Source: Xylaria sp. FL1777 (lineage: Eukaryota > Ascomycota > Sordariomycetes > Xylariales > Xylariaceae). From it: a stretch of DNA of 64,000 bases. Of this stretch, positions 27,236-39,542 are shown one piece after another. The position numbers and the translations under genes were made by a program. Under the pieces are notes generated by a model, which was given only the letters and a program-made list of their open reading frames with translations, ran no database searches and was not told the DNA's origin. Within the stretch, counting starts at the first letter, position 1; every line of letters begins with the position of its first letter. Location: contig MU400521.1 in the NCBI GenBank assembly GCA_022578965.1, positions 1 through 64,000 on the forward strand, in the 5' to 3' direction.

Positions 27236-27740
27236 CTTTAAAAAGGCAATAATGTTTATAAGGTTAAACCTTATGTTTTATAAAGTTAAAGCAAAATTAA
27301 ACAGCAACTCTATACACTAAATAGCTTTTAAAAAAACAATAATAGTTAAAGCAAAATCAAATAGCATTTTTATATAAACAATAATGTTTATAAAGCCAAA
27401 CCTTATATTTTGCAAAATTAAAGCAAAATTAAATAGCAACTCTATATAAACAATAATATTTACAAAAAAGCTAAATTATATGTTCCGCGAAATAACAAAC
27501 AGTAACTTTATATAAATAACAATATTCATAAGGCTAAACCTTATGTTCTACAAAGTAAAAGCAAAATCAAATAATAGCTTTATACATTAAATAGCCCTTA
27601 AAAAAACAACAATGTTTATAAAGCTAAACCTTATGTTTTGCAAAATTAAAGCAAAATTAAATAGCAACTCTATACAAATAACAATGTTCATAAAAAAGCT
27701 AAATCAAATATTCCGCAAAGTAACAAATAGCAACTTAATA
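27236..27740. repeat. Degenerate tandem array, about six units
   Basis: The motif gctaaaccttatgtt, with variants, recurs near 27,263, 27,391, 27,466, 27,532, 27,623 and 27,689. It is followed each time by a variant of gcaaaattaaagcaaaatta and a short run ending in ctctata or tttata. Unit length varies (roughly 65-130 bp), so higher-order repeats or deletions are likely. Differences are mostly transitions. Confidence 0.65.
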
Positions 27741-28602
27741 CACTTTTATCTCCTTGCTTACTAAATTATCTTATTTATTAAAACTAGAGCTTATTCACTA
27801 AAAGCAACAGTTATAATAATAATAAACAGCAACTTAATATACCTTTATTTTTTTGCTTACTAGATTATCCTATTTAGGCTTCCTATTATTAAAACTAGAA
27901 CTTATTTATTAAAAAAAACAGTTATAATAATAATAACTTTATTAAGCAATTTAATAAAGCTTTTTCTTTTTAAATAGCTAAAGGTCAAAAGCAAGCTATT
28001 AACTTTAGCCTTTTTATATATTTAACATTTGTTGCATTTTCTTTATTTAATTTGCTTAATTTATACTTTTACTAGTCTTTAAGTGTTATGCCTTAAATAT
28101 TTCTAAATAACAGCTAAAAGCCTTATTAAATATTTAGCTAACAAAGTAATAGCAGTAGCAGCAAAACTACTAAAGCTAATTAAGTTAACTTTTGTTGCTT
28201 ATTATTTGTTTTAGCTATAATTAGTCTCCTATATTAACCCTTAGCGCTTTCACTATATAAACTAAAACCTAGTAGCTTTATTTAGTTATAATAATAAAAA
28301 TGCAGCTTAAATACATAATTACTAAAAATAAACAGCATTTTAAGTAGCATTAATATAAAACTAAAAACTAATATATTGCAAGTAATTTTAAAGCTTTAAT
28401 AATAATACAAGCTACTTATAGCTTAAATTAATCTAAAAATAGCTTAAAATGTAATAAATAAGCAGATTTTCCAAAAATTAGTTGCATTATAACTAGCTTA
28501 AAAAAGCGCAAACTATATAAAAGTTTTTGCTGCAAATAGTTAAAGATAAAAAACAATAAACCATTATTAAGTAAGTGTTTTAAGCAAAAACTCCTTGTTT
28601 TT
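27741..28602. other. Gene-free spacer
   Basis: Contains one imperfect ~110-bp duplication (about 27,720-27,800 and 27,830-27,910, sharing a segment ending actagarcttatt). Otherwise nothing recognisable. Confidence 0.4.
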
Positions 28603-28735
28603 AATTAAGCATAGCTTTATTGTTTATTAAGCATAGCTTTATTGCTTGTTAAGCATAGCTTTATTGCTTATTAAGCATAGCTTTATTGCTTATTAAGTAT
28701 AGCTCTATTGCTTATTAAGCATAGCTTTATTGCTT
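28603..28735. repeat. 22-bp tandem array, six copies
   Basis: The anchor agcatagct occurs at 28,608, 28,630, 28,652, 28,674, 28,696 (agtatagct) and 28,718, exactly 22 bp apart. Copies are almost identical, with a handful of transitions, so the array is young relative to its surroundings. The period is not a multiple of three. Confidence 0.9.
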
Positions 28736-29716
28736 AATTATTTATAATATATACCTAAGTAATATATAAACTATAAATTCCCTGCACATTTTTATTTAAC
28801 ACTATATGTACATTTCCACTTAACACTATATATATATTTTTACTTAACATTATATAACACATATAACAATGCAATTATTACTACGCTTTATACGCAAGGT
28901 GCACTTATTTATATTAAGCATTATAGCTATATTATGCTATTTGTTTGTTTTGCTAGTTTTTAATAGTATATTAACAGTTTTTTTTTAGCAATATATATTA
29001 ATCTTAAATATAAACATTTACTTTAGCTGCTTTTACTGCAATATTAAAATTGCTAAAAGCAACTTAAACGCTAACGTTTATTTTTACTTAAGCATTTTTT
29101 AGTTTGCAATTTCTATTAAAATATTATCTGCTTATTAGAATATATATTAATAACTTATAAAAAAGTTTATATTTAAAGCAAAGCTAAGCTTTTTTAGTAT
29201 AGCTATATAAGCTTTTTAGTTTTTTTGTTTTAAAAACAAGTATAACAAAATACTTAAAAATAAAAGGTTATTTTTTAACTTTTAATATTTTACTTGCTGC
29301 TAAAAATAAAATAACCATAAAGGTATTACATAATATTTGCTAGTGCATAAAGCACTTAATACACAATATATTTACATTTTGCCTTTTTAGCTATTTATAA
29401 ATATATACTTTAGCTAATTACTTAATAAAAAGCAGCTATTATGCTATTTTAAGTATACGTTATTTTATTACTACTTAAGTATTACTTGCTACCTCTTTTC
29501 TTTTTTTTTCTTTTTTCTTGTGTTTTTTCTTTCTTTTTTTTTTACTTTATTACTTACAAAAAACAGCAAAACTTAGCTACTACAACGTTTTGCAAACTTA
29601 TTTACTTTTATTAACTATTTTTATTGCTAACATGCAAACTTTATAGTTTATATAGTTAACTAATAAAAATAGCTCTAGCTTTTTATCTAAATTAACCTTT
29701 TATGCCCTTAAAAAAA
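28736..29716. other. Gene-free spacer
   Basis: A/T-rich. Three loose copies of a tatatgtacatttccacttaacac-like unit near 28,790-28,860. T-rich low-complexity run at 29,490-29,550. No gene. Confidence 0.45.
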
Positions 29717-29790
29717 CGCTAACTTTTTAGTTAACTTCTTTAAAAACGCTAACTTTTTAGCTAACTTCTTTAAAAACATTAACTCTTTAA
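29717..29790 (-). repeat. 30-bp tandem array, coding-like
   Basis: The anchor cgct/catt recurs at 29,717, 29,747 and 29,777. On the minus strand it reads an open 10-residue repeat (FLKKLTKKLA). This frame differs from that of the adjoining 18-bp array, so either an indel separates them or they were never one gene. Confidence 0.65.
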
Positions 29791-29805
29791 AAGCTAAATA
29801 CCTCC

Positions 29806-29955
29806 AAAAAAACACATAGCTTTAAAAAAACACATACTCTTAAGAAAACACATATTCCCAAAAAACCACATATTTCCAAAAAGATATATACTTTTAAAAA
29901 CACTGCCCCTAAAAACACTTCTTTTAAAAACACTGCCTTTACTACTTTTATTACT
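29806..29955 (-). repeat. 18-bp tandem array, open on minus strand
   Basis: About eight units read as a 6-residue repeat of the type VCVFLK on the minus strand. They lie inside an open frame at 29,787-30,053 that lacks an ATG start (first codon TTG). The composition is low complexity, and I do not call it a gene. Confidence 0.55.
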
Positions 29956-32094
29956 CTTTTTATTTTTTTTAAAATTATTAGCATATCAAAAAACAGCAAA
30001 ATATGTTTTTTATCCGTTAAAAAAGTTATAAGTATACTTAATAAAGCAAACAATTTAACTAAAACTATTACAAATATATTTCAAAAAGTAGTACACTATT
30101 AAAATAATATTAAAGATTTCTAAATATAAGTATTTTATTTATAAGATTTAGCATTAAATAAAAAACTATAAAAAAGCAAATATAACACTTTTAAATAATA
30201 AGTAAAAAAGTTATACAACAAAATATGCAAAAATATTGCAAATAAAAAGCAGAAAATCAAGAACTAAAAAGCAAAAGCAGTTAAATTTTTAATTACGCTA
30301 AGCGCTTTAAGCTTATAATTTTAGCATTTAATTAAGTTAAAATTTTGCAACTTTTTTAATAAACTTTAAAACTAAATAGCATAAAATAACATAAGCTACT
30401 TATTTACTATAACATTATTAAATATATAAACATATTATTAAATTATATTAAGCACTACTAAAAAGCAAAGCATTTAAAAAACTCTTAATATGCAAACAAT
30501 TAATATAAAAAGCCTTAATAATATTATTTATTGCAAGCTAACTAAAAAAAAAATAAAAGCAGCTTAAGTAATAGTTAGCTTATATAAGTTTTTAATAAGT
30601 AAGCTATTTATACTAAAGCTAATTAAAAACAAGGAATTTAATAAAGCCATTAAGTTATTTAAAATAAGCAAGCAAGCAGCTAAATAATAATTTTTTTTTA
30701 CTAAAGCTAATTTATTTAAAATTAAAAACAGCAGTAATACAACATTTTAAAAAAAGCTTATGTTTGTAAAGCTTAATATATTTAAATTTATAACTAAGTA
30801 TTTTTGCAAAACTGCTATTTTGTTAAACCTAAAAATAGCTTTTAACAAAATATACTAGTTAATAAAATACAACGTTTTAAAGCCTCTTTTAAACATAGTA
30901 GCAAAAGTAAAAAAAGCAATATATATATACTATTGCTAAATTTAGCTAGTATATAACTTTAGCGTAAAACAATTAAAACATAAGTTAAACCTTGATTATT
31001 TAATTAAAAAAATAACTAATTGCATATATAAACTAAAAGTGCAAGTAAACAAAAAGCCTAATACAAAAAAAGATTTTTTTAACATAAAAAAAAGCCTAGT
31101 TTTTTTTTAGAACAATTTTAGCTTAATTAAAGTTTTTAAGCACAAGGCTTTAAACTAGCTAGCAAGCAATAGTGCAAAACAGTAAAAATATATATATACT
31201 TAAAAAACAAAATAATCAAGAGATATAATATAATATAACTATTAAGTTAATAAACATAAATATTAGTGTTATTAATTCTGTAATAATGGTGTTATTTTAT
31301 GCAATAATAATATAACTATAACGCTAAATACACTACTAGCCCGGCTTTATAATAGCTTTAAAATGCCCTTTATTCTTAAAGCTCTTTAAATAAACCTAAA
31401 TAATAACCTTTAGTCCTTAAACAAAGTTATATATATTTAAAAGGTTAGCTTGGTTTTTTTAACTATTATGCAAAATATACTTAATCTAATAATTAATTAA
31501 GTAGCTATTTTGTTTTGCTTAAATCTAAAGCTTACGCTATAACATATTAGAAGTAAAATTATAAATATCTATAATACTAAGCTTTTTTTGCTTAGCATAT
31601 ATAGCTAATATTAAGTCATTTAGATCTAGCAACAAAACAAGTATGTTTTGCCCTTAAAACTACCTTTTTAATAAGCTAATTATAGCATGCATGCTATACA
31701 AAAAGCCTTAGCTGCTAGTTTAATACCGCTTAAACCTAGCATTTAAAAAAGCTTTAATAGCTACATTAGTAGCTACATAATCCTAATATAAGCTAATTTG
31801 CTTAATATTATAGCTTGTATGCCATTTAGTTTAATTAACTAAGTTATTTAAATTAGCTATTAATAATAGCTTTATAACTAGTTCTAAAGGTTAAAAGTCT
31901 TTTAAAAGCTTAATAATAAGTAATTTTGTTTACTCCTGTTTTAAAAAAAGCTTTTTATAAAGTAAAAACTTTAAGTTTAACTTTACTCCTAAGTTTAATT
32001 TTATTGCTAAGCTAAACTTTAACTTATGCTGCTTAGCTAGTTTTCTTTTTATATTTTAGTATACTTTCTAAATATACTAATTAAGATTTTTTTT
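29956..32094. other. Gene-free spacer with a less-mutated patch
   Basis: The stretch 31,230-31,460 keeps many CpC, GpG and TpC sites and contains a repeated gtgttatt motif. It could be an LTR fragment, but no partner copy was found. The rest is A/T debris. Confidence 0.45.
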
Positions 32095-32529
32095 CTTTAT
32101 AAAAGTTTTGTTATACTTATTGCAGCTATATAAGCGTTCCTTAAAGTATATAGCGCAAATATATTAATTAAAATCTTCTTTTTGTGCAAAAGTTAAATTA
32201 TACTTATTGCAGCTATACAAGCGTTCCTTAAAGTATATAACGCAATTATATTAATTAAGATTTGCTTTTTTTGCAAAGGTTATAATACATTTATTGCAGC
32301 TATACAAGCGTTCCTTAAAGTATATAGCGCAAATATATTAATTAAGACTTTTTTTTTATAAAAAGGTTAAATTATACTTATTGCAGCAATATAAGCGTTT
32401 TTTAAAATATATAGCATAAATATGTTAATTAAAATCTATTTTTTGTACAAAAGTTAAATTACACTTATTGTAGCTATATAAGCGTTTTTTAAAGTATATA
32501 GCGCAAATATGCTTATTAAAGTCTGATTT
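32095..32529 (+). repeat. 87-bp tandem array, five copies
   Basis: The anchor aagcg occurs at 32,132, 32,219, 32,306, 32,393 and 32,480, exactly 87 bp apart with no indels. The unit contains a conserved cttattgcagctatacaag block and a gcaaatatattaattaa block, separated by a T-rich stretch. The copy at about 32,221-32,307 is fully open on the plus strand for 29 codons, while other copies carry TAA stops. Upstream half-unit homology extends to about 32,060. Confidence 0.9.
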
Positions 32530-34380
32530 TTTTATAAAATATTGCCTTTATATATGCAGGTTATAATTTTTAAATAAGCATAAAAAACTGTTCTAATAAT
32601 TCTTAATTCTATTATTGTTTAAATAGTTATATTACTTATAAAAACAACAGGTTTTGCTTAAAAAAAACTTATTTAAGCACTTTTAGCAGTTATATATACT
32701 GCTTAAAAAATAATAGTTATATTTATAACATATAAGCATGCTTACTAAAAGCTAAAGCGCATTATACTTTAAATACAAAAAGTTATAGCTGCTACGCTTA
32801 ATCTAAAGCTTAATTAAAAGCAAAGCACTTTTTGCAAACATTAGCTAAAGGTATTTTATATTCTGCAGCTTTAAACAAACACCCTAGATTTTATTGCTTA
32901 TAATATTACAAAGCATAACAAGTAAGCTATTTTATAAAATTAACTGTAATATTATATTTATGTTTGTTATAATATAAAAATCAAACATTTTTTGCGTATA
33001 ATTAGCAGCAATAATAATAAACTCCATAGTTAAATAATTTTTATTTTAGCTTAAAATAAAATTAAAATTATAATTGTTTAAAGCATTTTAGTATTTTGTT
33101 TTTATTATAATACTATGTTACAAATATTTTCTTATAATTACTTTTATTAAATAATAAACAAAAAAAACTATTAAAAAGCTTATTAAATTAAAGCTTAGCT
33201 TAAACTTAAGTTTTTTAAAACTTAAACAAAAATAGTTCTTTTTTAGGTTTTTTAGCTTATAATATAATTTATAAGCAATTTTAAATAAAAATTGCTTAAG
33301 CGTTAAATTTTTTTTGTTAATATTTAAGTTTATTGCATTTTAGTTACATTTTTATAGCATATTAAGTTGCAATTATGCTTACTATAAAGTAATATTACTA
33401 TTTTAAAATATTTTCTAAACAAAAAGAATGCTTTAAGTATAAAACAAATAAAAAACCTTTTTTTTAAACTAATTAATTAATAAAATAATAAAATAGTTAT
33501 TAAACTTGTATTAGCTAATGCTATATTTTGTAGCAATTTAAATTAAGGTGCTATATATATAGTTATAAAGGTATTAATTAAACTAGCAATATTTTAAGCA
33601 GTAAAACTTCTAGTTAATTATAAGCCGCTTAAACAAAGATTTCTTTAGTAAATATATATCTTGTTTTAATAATAGCTTTTTAACAAGGCTTAAATGTATG
33701 CTAGTTTATAGTATGTTAAAAAGTTTCTTAAAATGCTTATTACTATTATTAATAATTTTCTTAAACTATTAAAGCTGCTTTTTGTAGTTTAATTTTATAC
33801 TAAAAATTAAGTAAATTATACTATAATTTATAAAAGTATTAAACAAATACTTAAGCTTAAGTTCTTTAGTTTTAAAGTTTTTTTTGTTATAGTAAATATA
33901 TAACTATTATTTTAATAGCAATAAAACAACTAAAGCTATGCGTTATTTTATAAAGTTTATACTAATAAACATTATAAATAAATTATTAGCTATATAGTTT
34001 GCTAATATTGCATAATTATTATTAATAAAAAGTTTTGTATAATTATATGCTATATTTAAAAAAAAGCTAAAAAAGCTAAAGTTAAACCGTAATTAAAGCT
34101 CTATTTAATTACAAAATCCAGTAAATATATTTTTATTTTTAAATTTCTTAAAGAAATTAAGCATATTTTTAGTTGTTTTACTAACATATTGTTTAAATGC
34201 TTTTTTATTAGCATAAAACAACTAGCTAGGCTTTCTAAAGTAGTTTTAGCATTTTTTTAACATTTTTCTTTAAATTATAAAGTGTATTATAGTCTTAAAA
34301 ATAATCTTAAGTACTTAAGTTATATAAGCAAAGTTTAAAGAAGCCACTTTTAGTGTTACTTAAAAATAGCTATATTTGTT
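32530..34380. other. Gene-free RIP debris
   Basis: A/T-rich, no open frame, no tandem period. Slightly less mutated at 32,750-32,900 and 33,590-33,720. Confidence 0.5.
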
Positions 34381-34790
34381 TTAAGTCCGGTTGCCCTTTT
34401 TATAAATAATAGTACTATTATTTAACTTAGCTTTTTTAGCACTAACTAACTTATAAGTAAAAGCAGAAGCTTTATTTAAATTTAAAGTTTTAATATTATA
34501 ATAATAACCATAATTAATGTTATATTTTTTAGTGTTAATTAACTTATAATCGAAAGTAAAAGCTTTATACTTAAGCTTCTCTAAATCTAGAGTTTTAACA
34601 TTATAATAACTATAATTAATGTTATATTCCTTAGTGTTAACTAACTTATAGTTAAAAGTAAAAGCTTTATACTTAAGCTCCTTTAAATTTAAAGTCTTAA
34701 TATTATAATAACTATAATTAATATTATATTCCTTAGCATACTTATACTTAAATCCCTTTAAATCCAAAGTCTCAATATTATTATAATTAT
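34381..34790 (-). repeat. 102-bp tandem array, open for 128 codons
   Basis: Minus-strand frame 34,381-34,767 is open and contains three units. The first two are exactly 34 residues (34,627-34,728 and 34,525-34,626). The third is shorter, about 31 residues (34,432-34,524). The unit begins YNINYSYYN and ends KAFTFNYKLVNTKE. A further partial unit lies upstream to ~34,790. The frame starts at TTG and has no ATG, so a full gene cannot be claimed. Unlike its surroundings the array keeps TpC and CpC sites. Remaining open in DNA this AT-rich suggests either late expansion or past coding function. Confidence 0.65.
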
Positions 34791-35185
34791 TATAATCAGG
34801 TTTATTGCTATTCTTAATAAGCTATTTTAGTTCATTTTTAGCAGCAAGCATATTTTAGTTTCCTATTTTCTTAATAAGCTAAATGTATATAGCCAAATAA
34901 ATAAAAGCGTTATTAAGGCTAAAAAGGAAAAAAAAAAAGTATTGCTTTATTAATATATAGTAGCAAGGTGAAATGTTAAAGGCAGCAAAGCTTTAATAAA
35001 ATATTAGCTATATTACTTTGCAATAATCTAAATAATTACTTTACTTAAAAAAGGTAAGCAAAATTAATCACAAAATATCTTTTGTAGTAAATTTAACATT
35101 ATTACTTAATAAATAGCTAAAATGTTAAGTATAGTAAATAAAAGATTAAAGCTATTTAACTTACTTAACAAAAAGCTAAGTATAA
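34791..35185. other. Spacer
   Basis: A/T-rich with moderate residual G. No gene or repeat seen. Confidence 0.4.
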
Positions 35186-35551
35186 AATAAATACAAACTA
35201 GCAAAAATAAACAAACTAGCAAAAATAAAGATTAGTAAAAATAAAGACTAATAAAGATAAAAACTAGCAAAAATAAAAACTAGCAAAAATAAAAACTAGC
35301 TAAATAAACAAACTAGCAAGAATAAAGACTAGCAAAGATAAACAAACTAGCAAAAATAAAAACTAATGAAAATATATAAACTAGCAAAGATAAACAAACT
35401 AGCTAAATAAACAAACTAGCAAAAATAAAGACTAGCAAAAATAAACAAACTAGCTAAATAAACAAACTAGCTAAATAAACAAACTAATAAAAATAAAAAC
35501 TAGCAAAGATAAATAAACTAGCAAAAATATACAAACTAGCAAAAATATATA
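35186..35551. repeat. 17-18-bp minisatellite (actagcaaaaataaa)
   Basis: About 21 units of aaactagcaaaaataaac and variants (agctaaataaac, actaataaagataa), spaced 17-18 bp, covering ~365 bp. Variants are a mix of transitions and 1-bp length changes. Confidence 0.85.
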
Positions 35552-36494
35552 TAAGTTAAAACTAATATAAGCTAATTAAGCAAAAGGTTTAAGTAAACTT
35601 ATTAATTAAGAGAAATGTTACTAATACACTTATTAACAAAAAAACACTTATAAACTAAAAGGATTTTTATTAATACGCTTATTAACTAAAAAACATTTAT
35701 AAACTAAAAAATATATTGCTAAAGATTTATTAACTAAAAGAATTATTATTAATATATTTATAAACTAAAAAATACATTGCTAAAAACCTATTATTAAAAG
35801 ATATATTAGCTAAAAAACGCATAATTAAAAAATATATAAAATATAAAACGTATTAATTTAAACAATACATTAAAAAAGCTTTAATTTTAAAATATTTACT
35901 AGTAAAAACTATAATACTAAAGCAATTATAAAAAATAAGTATTTAGGCCTTTATTATTATAAAGCTACAAAAACTAAAAAGTTTAACTTATATATAATTA
36001 TAGCTTAGTTAAAAAACATTTATATATATATTTTATTTATATAATATTACATATTATCTATTTATAATATAACATAAACTATATTTAAAAGCCTTTTATA
36101 CTTCTTTTTAGCCTTTTAGCTAAAGTTGTTATTTTTTTTCTTAAAACCAAAAGTTTATAAAAATATGCAAATTAGTTAAGCTTAAAAATGTTATGTAGTA
36201 TAGCCTATATAGCTATTTTTATAGCACTTATTATATTTAAGTAGCATTTAAATAGTTATTAAAATATTAAAGATAAATTAATTAATATTTTTAGTTGCTA
36301 TATAAATAATATAAACAAAATAATAAAAAAACGTATTGCATGCTTTTATGTACTTAATAATGTTAAAATAGCTATAGGCCTTATATAATAGTACTTAGAA
36401 ATAAACTAAGCAACGTATTAAATATTTCTTGGGATTTTAGCTAATAAAATAAAATAAAAATGGTTTTCTTTTATAAAATAGGTGATTATACCTT
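35552..36494. repeat. Loose 30-60-bp repeats, then AT spacer
   Basis: 35,590-35,850 carries five or six imperfect copies of a unit containing tattaactaaaa and atttataaactaaaa. From about 35,870 the sequence is unstructured A/T with no gene. Confidence 0.5.
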
Positions 36495-36499
36495 AAGGC

Positions 36500-36715
36500 T
36501 AAAATAATAACAGTAATAATAACAACAGCAATAATAATAACAGCAATAATAATAACAGCAATAATAATAAAACAGAATTTAAACAATAGAACTAAATTTA
36601 ATAATAAAACTAAATTTAATAATAAAACCAAAAATAATAGCAGTATTAATAACAGTAATGCTAACAATAGTAATATTAATAATAATAGCAATACTAAAAA
36701 TAAAGGCAACTTATA
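36500..36715. repeat. Trinucleotide-type repeat (AAT/AAC/CAG)
   Basis: Runs of aataataacagc with three near-identical copies between 36,520 and 36,570, grading into looser aataat repeats. The minus-strand open frame here (36,437-36,709) is poly-Leu/Ile, a by-product of the repeat. Confidence 0.75.
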
Positions 36716-37640
36716 TATTATATTTAAGCGCTTAGTAAGCTAAGTGTTTAGCTAAAATAAAGAAATGTTTTAATTAAAAAAACAAGCTTGCTTAATTTTA
36801 AATAAACTTAGGTTTAAAAAACAATATATTATTTAATATGTAATAACATTGATTATTATTTAAAGTTTTATACTTTTTTATTAAAAGCTATAAAATTAGT
36901 TGCTTATAATTTATATTAAGTTATAATATATATATATATGCTTAGTTAATTAATTAAAGTTAATTAATTAGGTTATTATAGCTATTAAAATTAACTTATA
37001 GTAGCTAGCTACGTTTAATTAGCTTAATTTAATATGCTTTTTTAATTAAAGCGCTATAAATTTTTTAATTACTAAAATTAAAACTACTTTAAAACTTATT
37101 GTTTTTAGTGTTTTATAAGCTATAAATTTAAAAATCCTATATAAATATTTTCTTAAGATTAGCAAACTTGCATAAAACTTTTTATACTTGTGTTTTAAAG
37201 CTAACAAAGGTTAATAAATATATAAAAGAGTTAACTTTAGTTAATTAACAAAGTTATGCCTAATAGCTATAAAGCATGTTAAGCTTATTTAGTAAACTAA
37301 GCATAGTGCTAAAACGCGCTAAGTTTATTAAATCTTAATATATATTAGGTTTTATTTCTATTGCAAATAAACTTTAGCATAGCTAATAACTACTAAGATT
37401 AAGTGATTTTAATTAACTAATTAGTTAACTACATTAAGTTTATTATATATAGCAATCGCGCAAAAAGCTATAGCTACTAAAATTAAGTAATTTTAATCTT
37501 AGCATATGCTAAGCTAACTGCATTAAGTTTACTGCATAAAAAGCTATAACTACTTATTTACTTACTTATATATTACACTAATTAAACTAATCCTAACTAT
37601 AAGTTAGTTTAACGCATAACTACCGGTATTTAAGGGCATT
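36716..37640. other. AT spacer with loosely duplicated segments
   Basis: Two related ~110-bp segments around 37,370-37,430 and 37,470-37,540 share a taagattaagtgattttaa-like core. No gene. Confidence 0.4.
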
Positions 37641-39070
37641 TATACATTACTTAGTAGTGAGAAAATAATAATATGCTATAAGCTATTATTAATATAAAAG
37701 GTTTTAGCAATTGCGCATTTATTAGTTAACTGCGCAAGCTATAAACTAAGCATTAAAAGTATAAAAACATTTACTAGTTAATATTATATAGGCTATAAAC
37801 TAAGCACTAAAAATATAAAAGCATTTATTGGTTAATTATTATATAAGCTATAAACTAAGCATAAAAGAGTGCTAAAATATATAAAGGCATACAAAAAATA
37901 GCAGCACATTTACTAGGTTAATTACGCAAGCTATAAACTAAACATATTAATTAATTATATATATATTTATTAGTTAATTATGTAAGCTATACTAAAATAT
38001 ATAAACAAAAAGTAATAATTACTACGTAAGCATTTATTAATTAATTATGCAAACAAAGCACTAAGCTATGCTAAAATAACGTTAATTATGTAAGCTATAA
38101 GCATTTATTAATTAATTATATAAGCATTTATTAGTTAATATGTAAGCATTTATTAGTTAATTATACAAGCTATGCTAAAATATATAAAAGCATATAAAAA
38201 GCTACATAAACATTTATTAATTAATTATATAAGCTATAAATAAAGCACTAAGCTATACTAAAATAACTTAATTATATAAGCTATAAGCATTTATTAGTTA
38301 ATTATATAAGCATTTATTAATAATTATGCAAGCTATACTAAAACATATAAAAGCATACAAAAAGTAAAAAATAAAGCACTAAAAAGTACTAAAATAAAGA
38401 CTAATAATTAATTATATAGATATTTATTAATTAATTAAATATATAAACAAAGCACTAAAAAGTGCTAAAATAACTAAGTTTAGTAGTATACTTAATATTT
38501 ACTAGTTAATTATATAAGCTATAAACAAAGCACTAAGGAGTGCTAAAACATATAAAAAATAGCAGCAATTATATGTTTATTAGTTAGTTATATAAGCACT
38601 TACTAGTTAATTATATAAGCTATAAACTAAAACTAAAAATGCTAAAATAACTAAGTTTAGTAGTTAATTATATAAAGTGTAAGCATTTATTAATTAATTA
38701 TGTAAGCTATACTAAAAGTGCTAAAATAACTAAGTTTAAACGTTTATTAATAGTTAACTATAAAGGCTATAAACTAAGCACTAAAAGTGCTAAAACATAT
38801 AAAAGCATTAAGTACTTATTACATATAAAAAGCAGCAAGCATTTATTACTTGCAGTTAATTATATAAACATTTATAAATAAATATATATAAATAAGCACT
38901 AAAGTATTAACTTAACTAGTTTAATAATTAATTAAGTATTAAAACATTTACTAGTACTAGTTAATTAATAACTAAATATATAAGCTATAAACTAAAGTTA
39001 AGTTTAGCAAGTATTAAAATAACTAAGTATTAATTATATAAATTAATTATATAAGCATTTATTAAACTAA
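37641..39070. repeat. 1.4-kb degenerate minisatellite
   Basis: Dozens of mixed units built from agcatttattagttaatta, tataagctataaactaagc and actaaaagtgctaaaa, in varying order and spacing. It is the longest tandem field in the window. The mosaic order suggests repeated slippage and internal deletion. No frame is open. Confidence 0.75.
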
Positions 39071-39428
39071 GCTAATATAGTTTATACGGAAGCTTTATTA
39101 AAAGTTAAGTTTAAAGTACTTAATATACTAAATATTTTAATTAGTACTTATATTTTTAGAAAGTTTTTTAAAAGCTTATTTATATATTTATGTTTTTAGC
39201 AAATAATGTTAAAAACTAATGCTAGTTTTATTAAGTTATTTTTATAATAATTAAAGCTATATTTTTTATATTTAACTATTTTAAAAAATCTACTATTTAA
39301 AATATAACGCTTAGTTATTACTAAAGGTTTATAATTTAGTGCTAAACTTAAAATAAAAAAATAATTATTAAACTATATAAACTTACTTAAATAAAAAAAC
39401 AACAGTAAAATAGTAATAAAAAAAAATG
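39071..39428. other. AT spacer
   Basis: Unstructured A/T-rich DNA between the minisatellite and the LTR element. Confidence 0.4.
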
Positions 39429-39476
39429 TATGCTAAAAACTGTTTATAAACATGTAAGCAGTTTTTATATAGCATA
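39429..39476. repeat. Imperfect hairpin left of the LTR element
   Basis: Arms at 39,429-39,442 and 39,459-39,476 pair except for a 4-nt insertion in the right arm. It lies about 65 bp outside the proposed left LTR edge. Confidence 0.4.
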
Positions 39477-39542
39477 TATTTATTTTATTAAACTAGTAGG
39501 CTTTTTAAACATATAAAAACTTAATAAAGGTATGCTTTATTT

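Noticed and set aside
36437..36709. Poly-Leu/Ile minus-strand ORF
   Set aside because: Direct translation of a trinucleotide repeat.
24500..39070. CRISPR array
   Set aside because: Repeats are direct tandem units without unique spacers, and the genome is eukaryotic.
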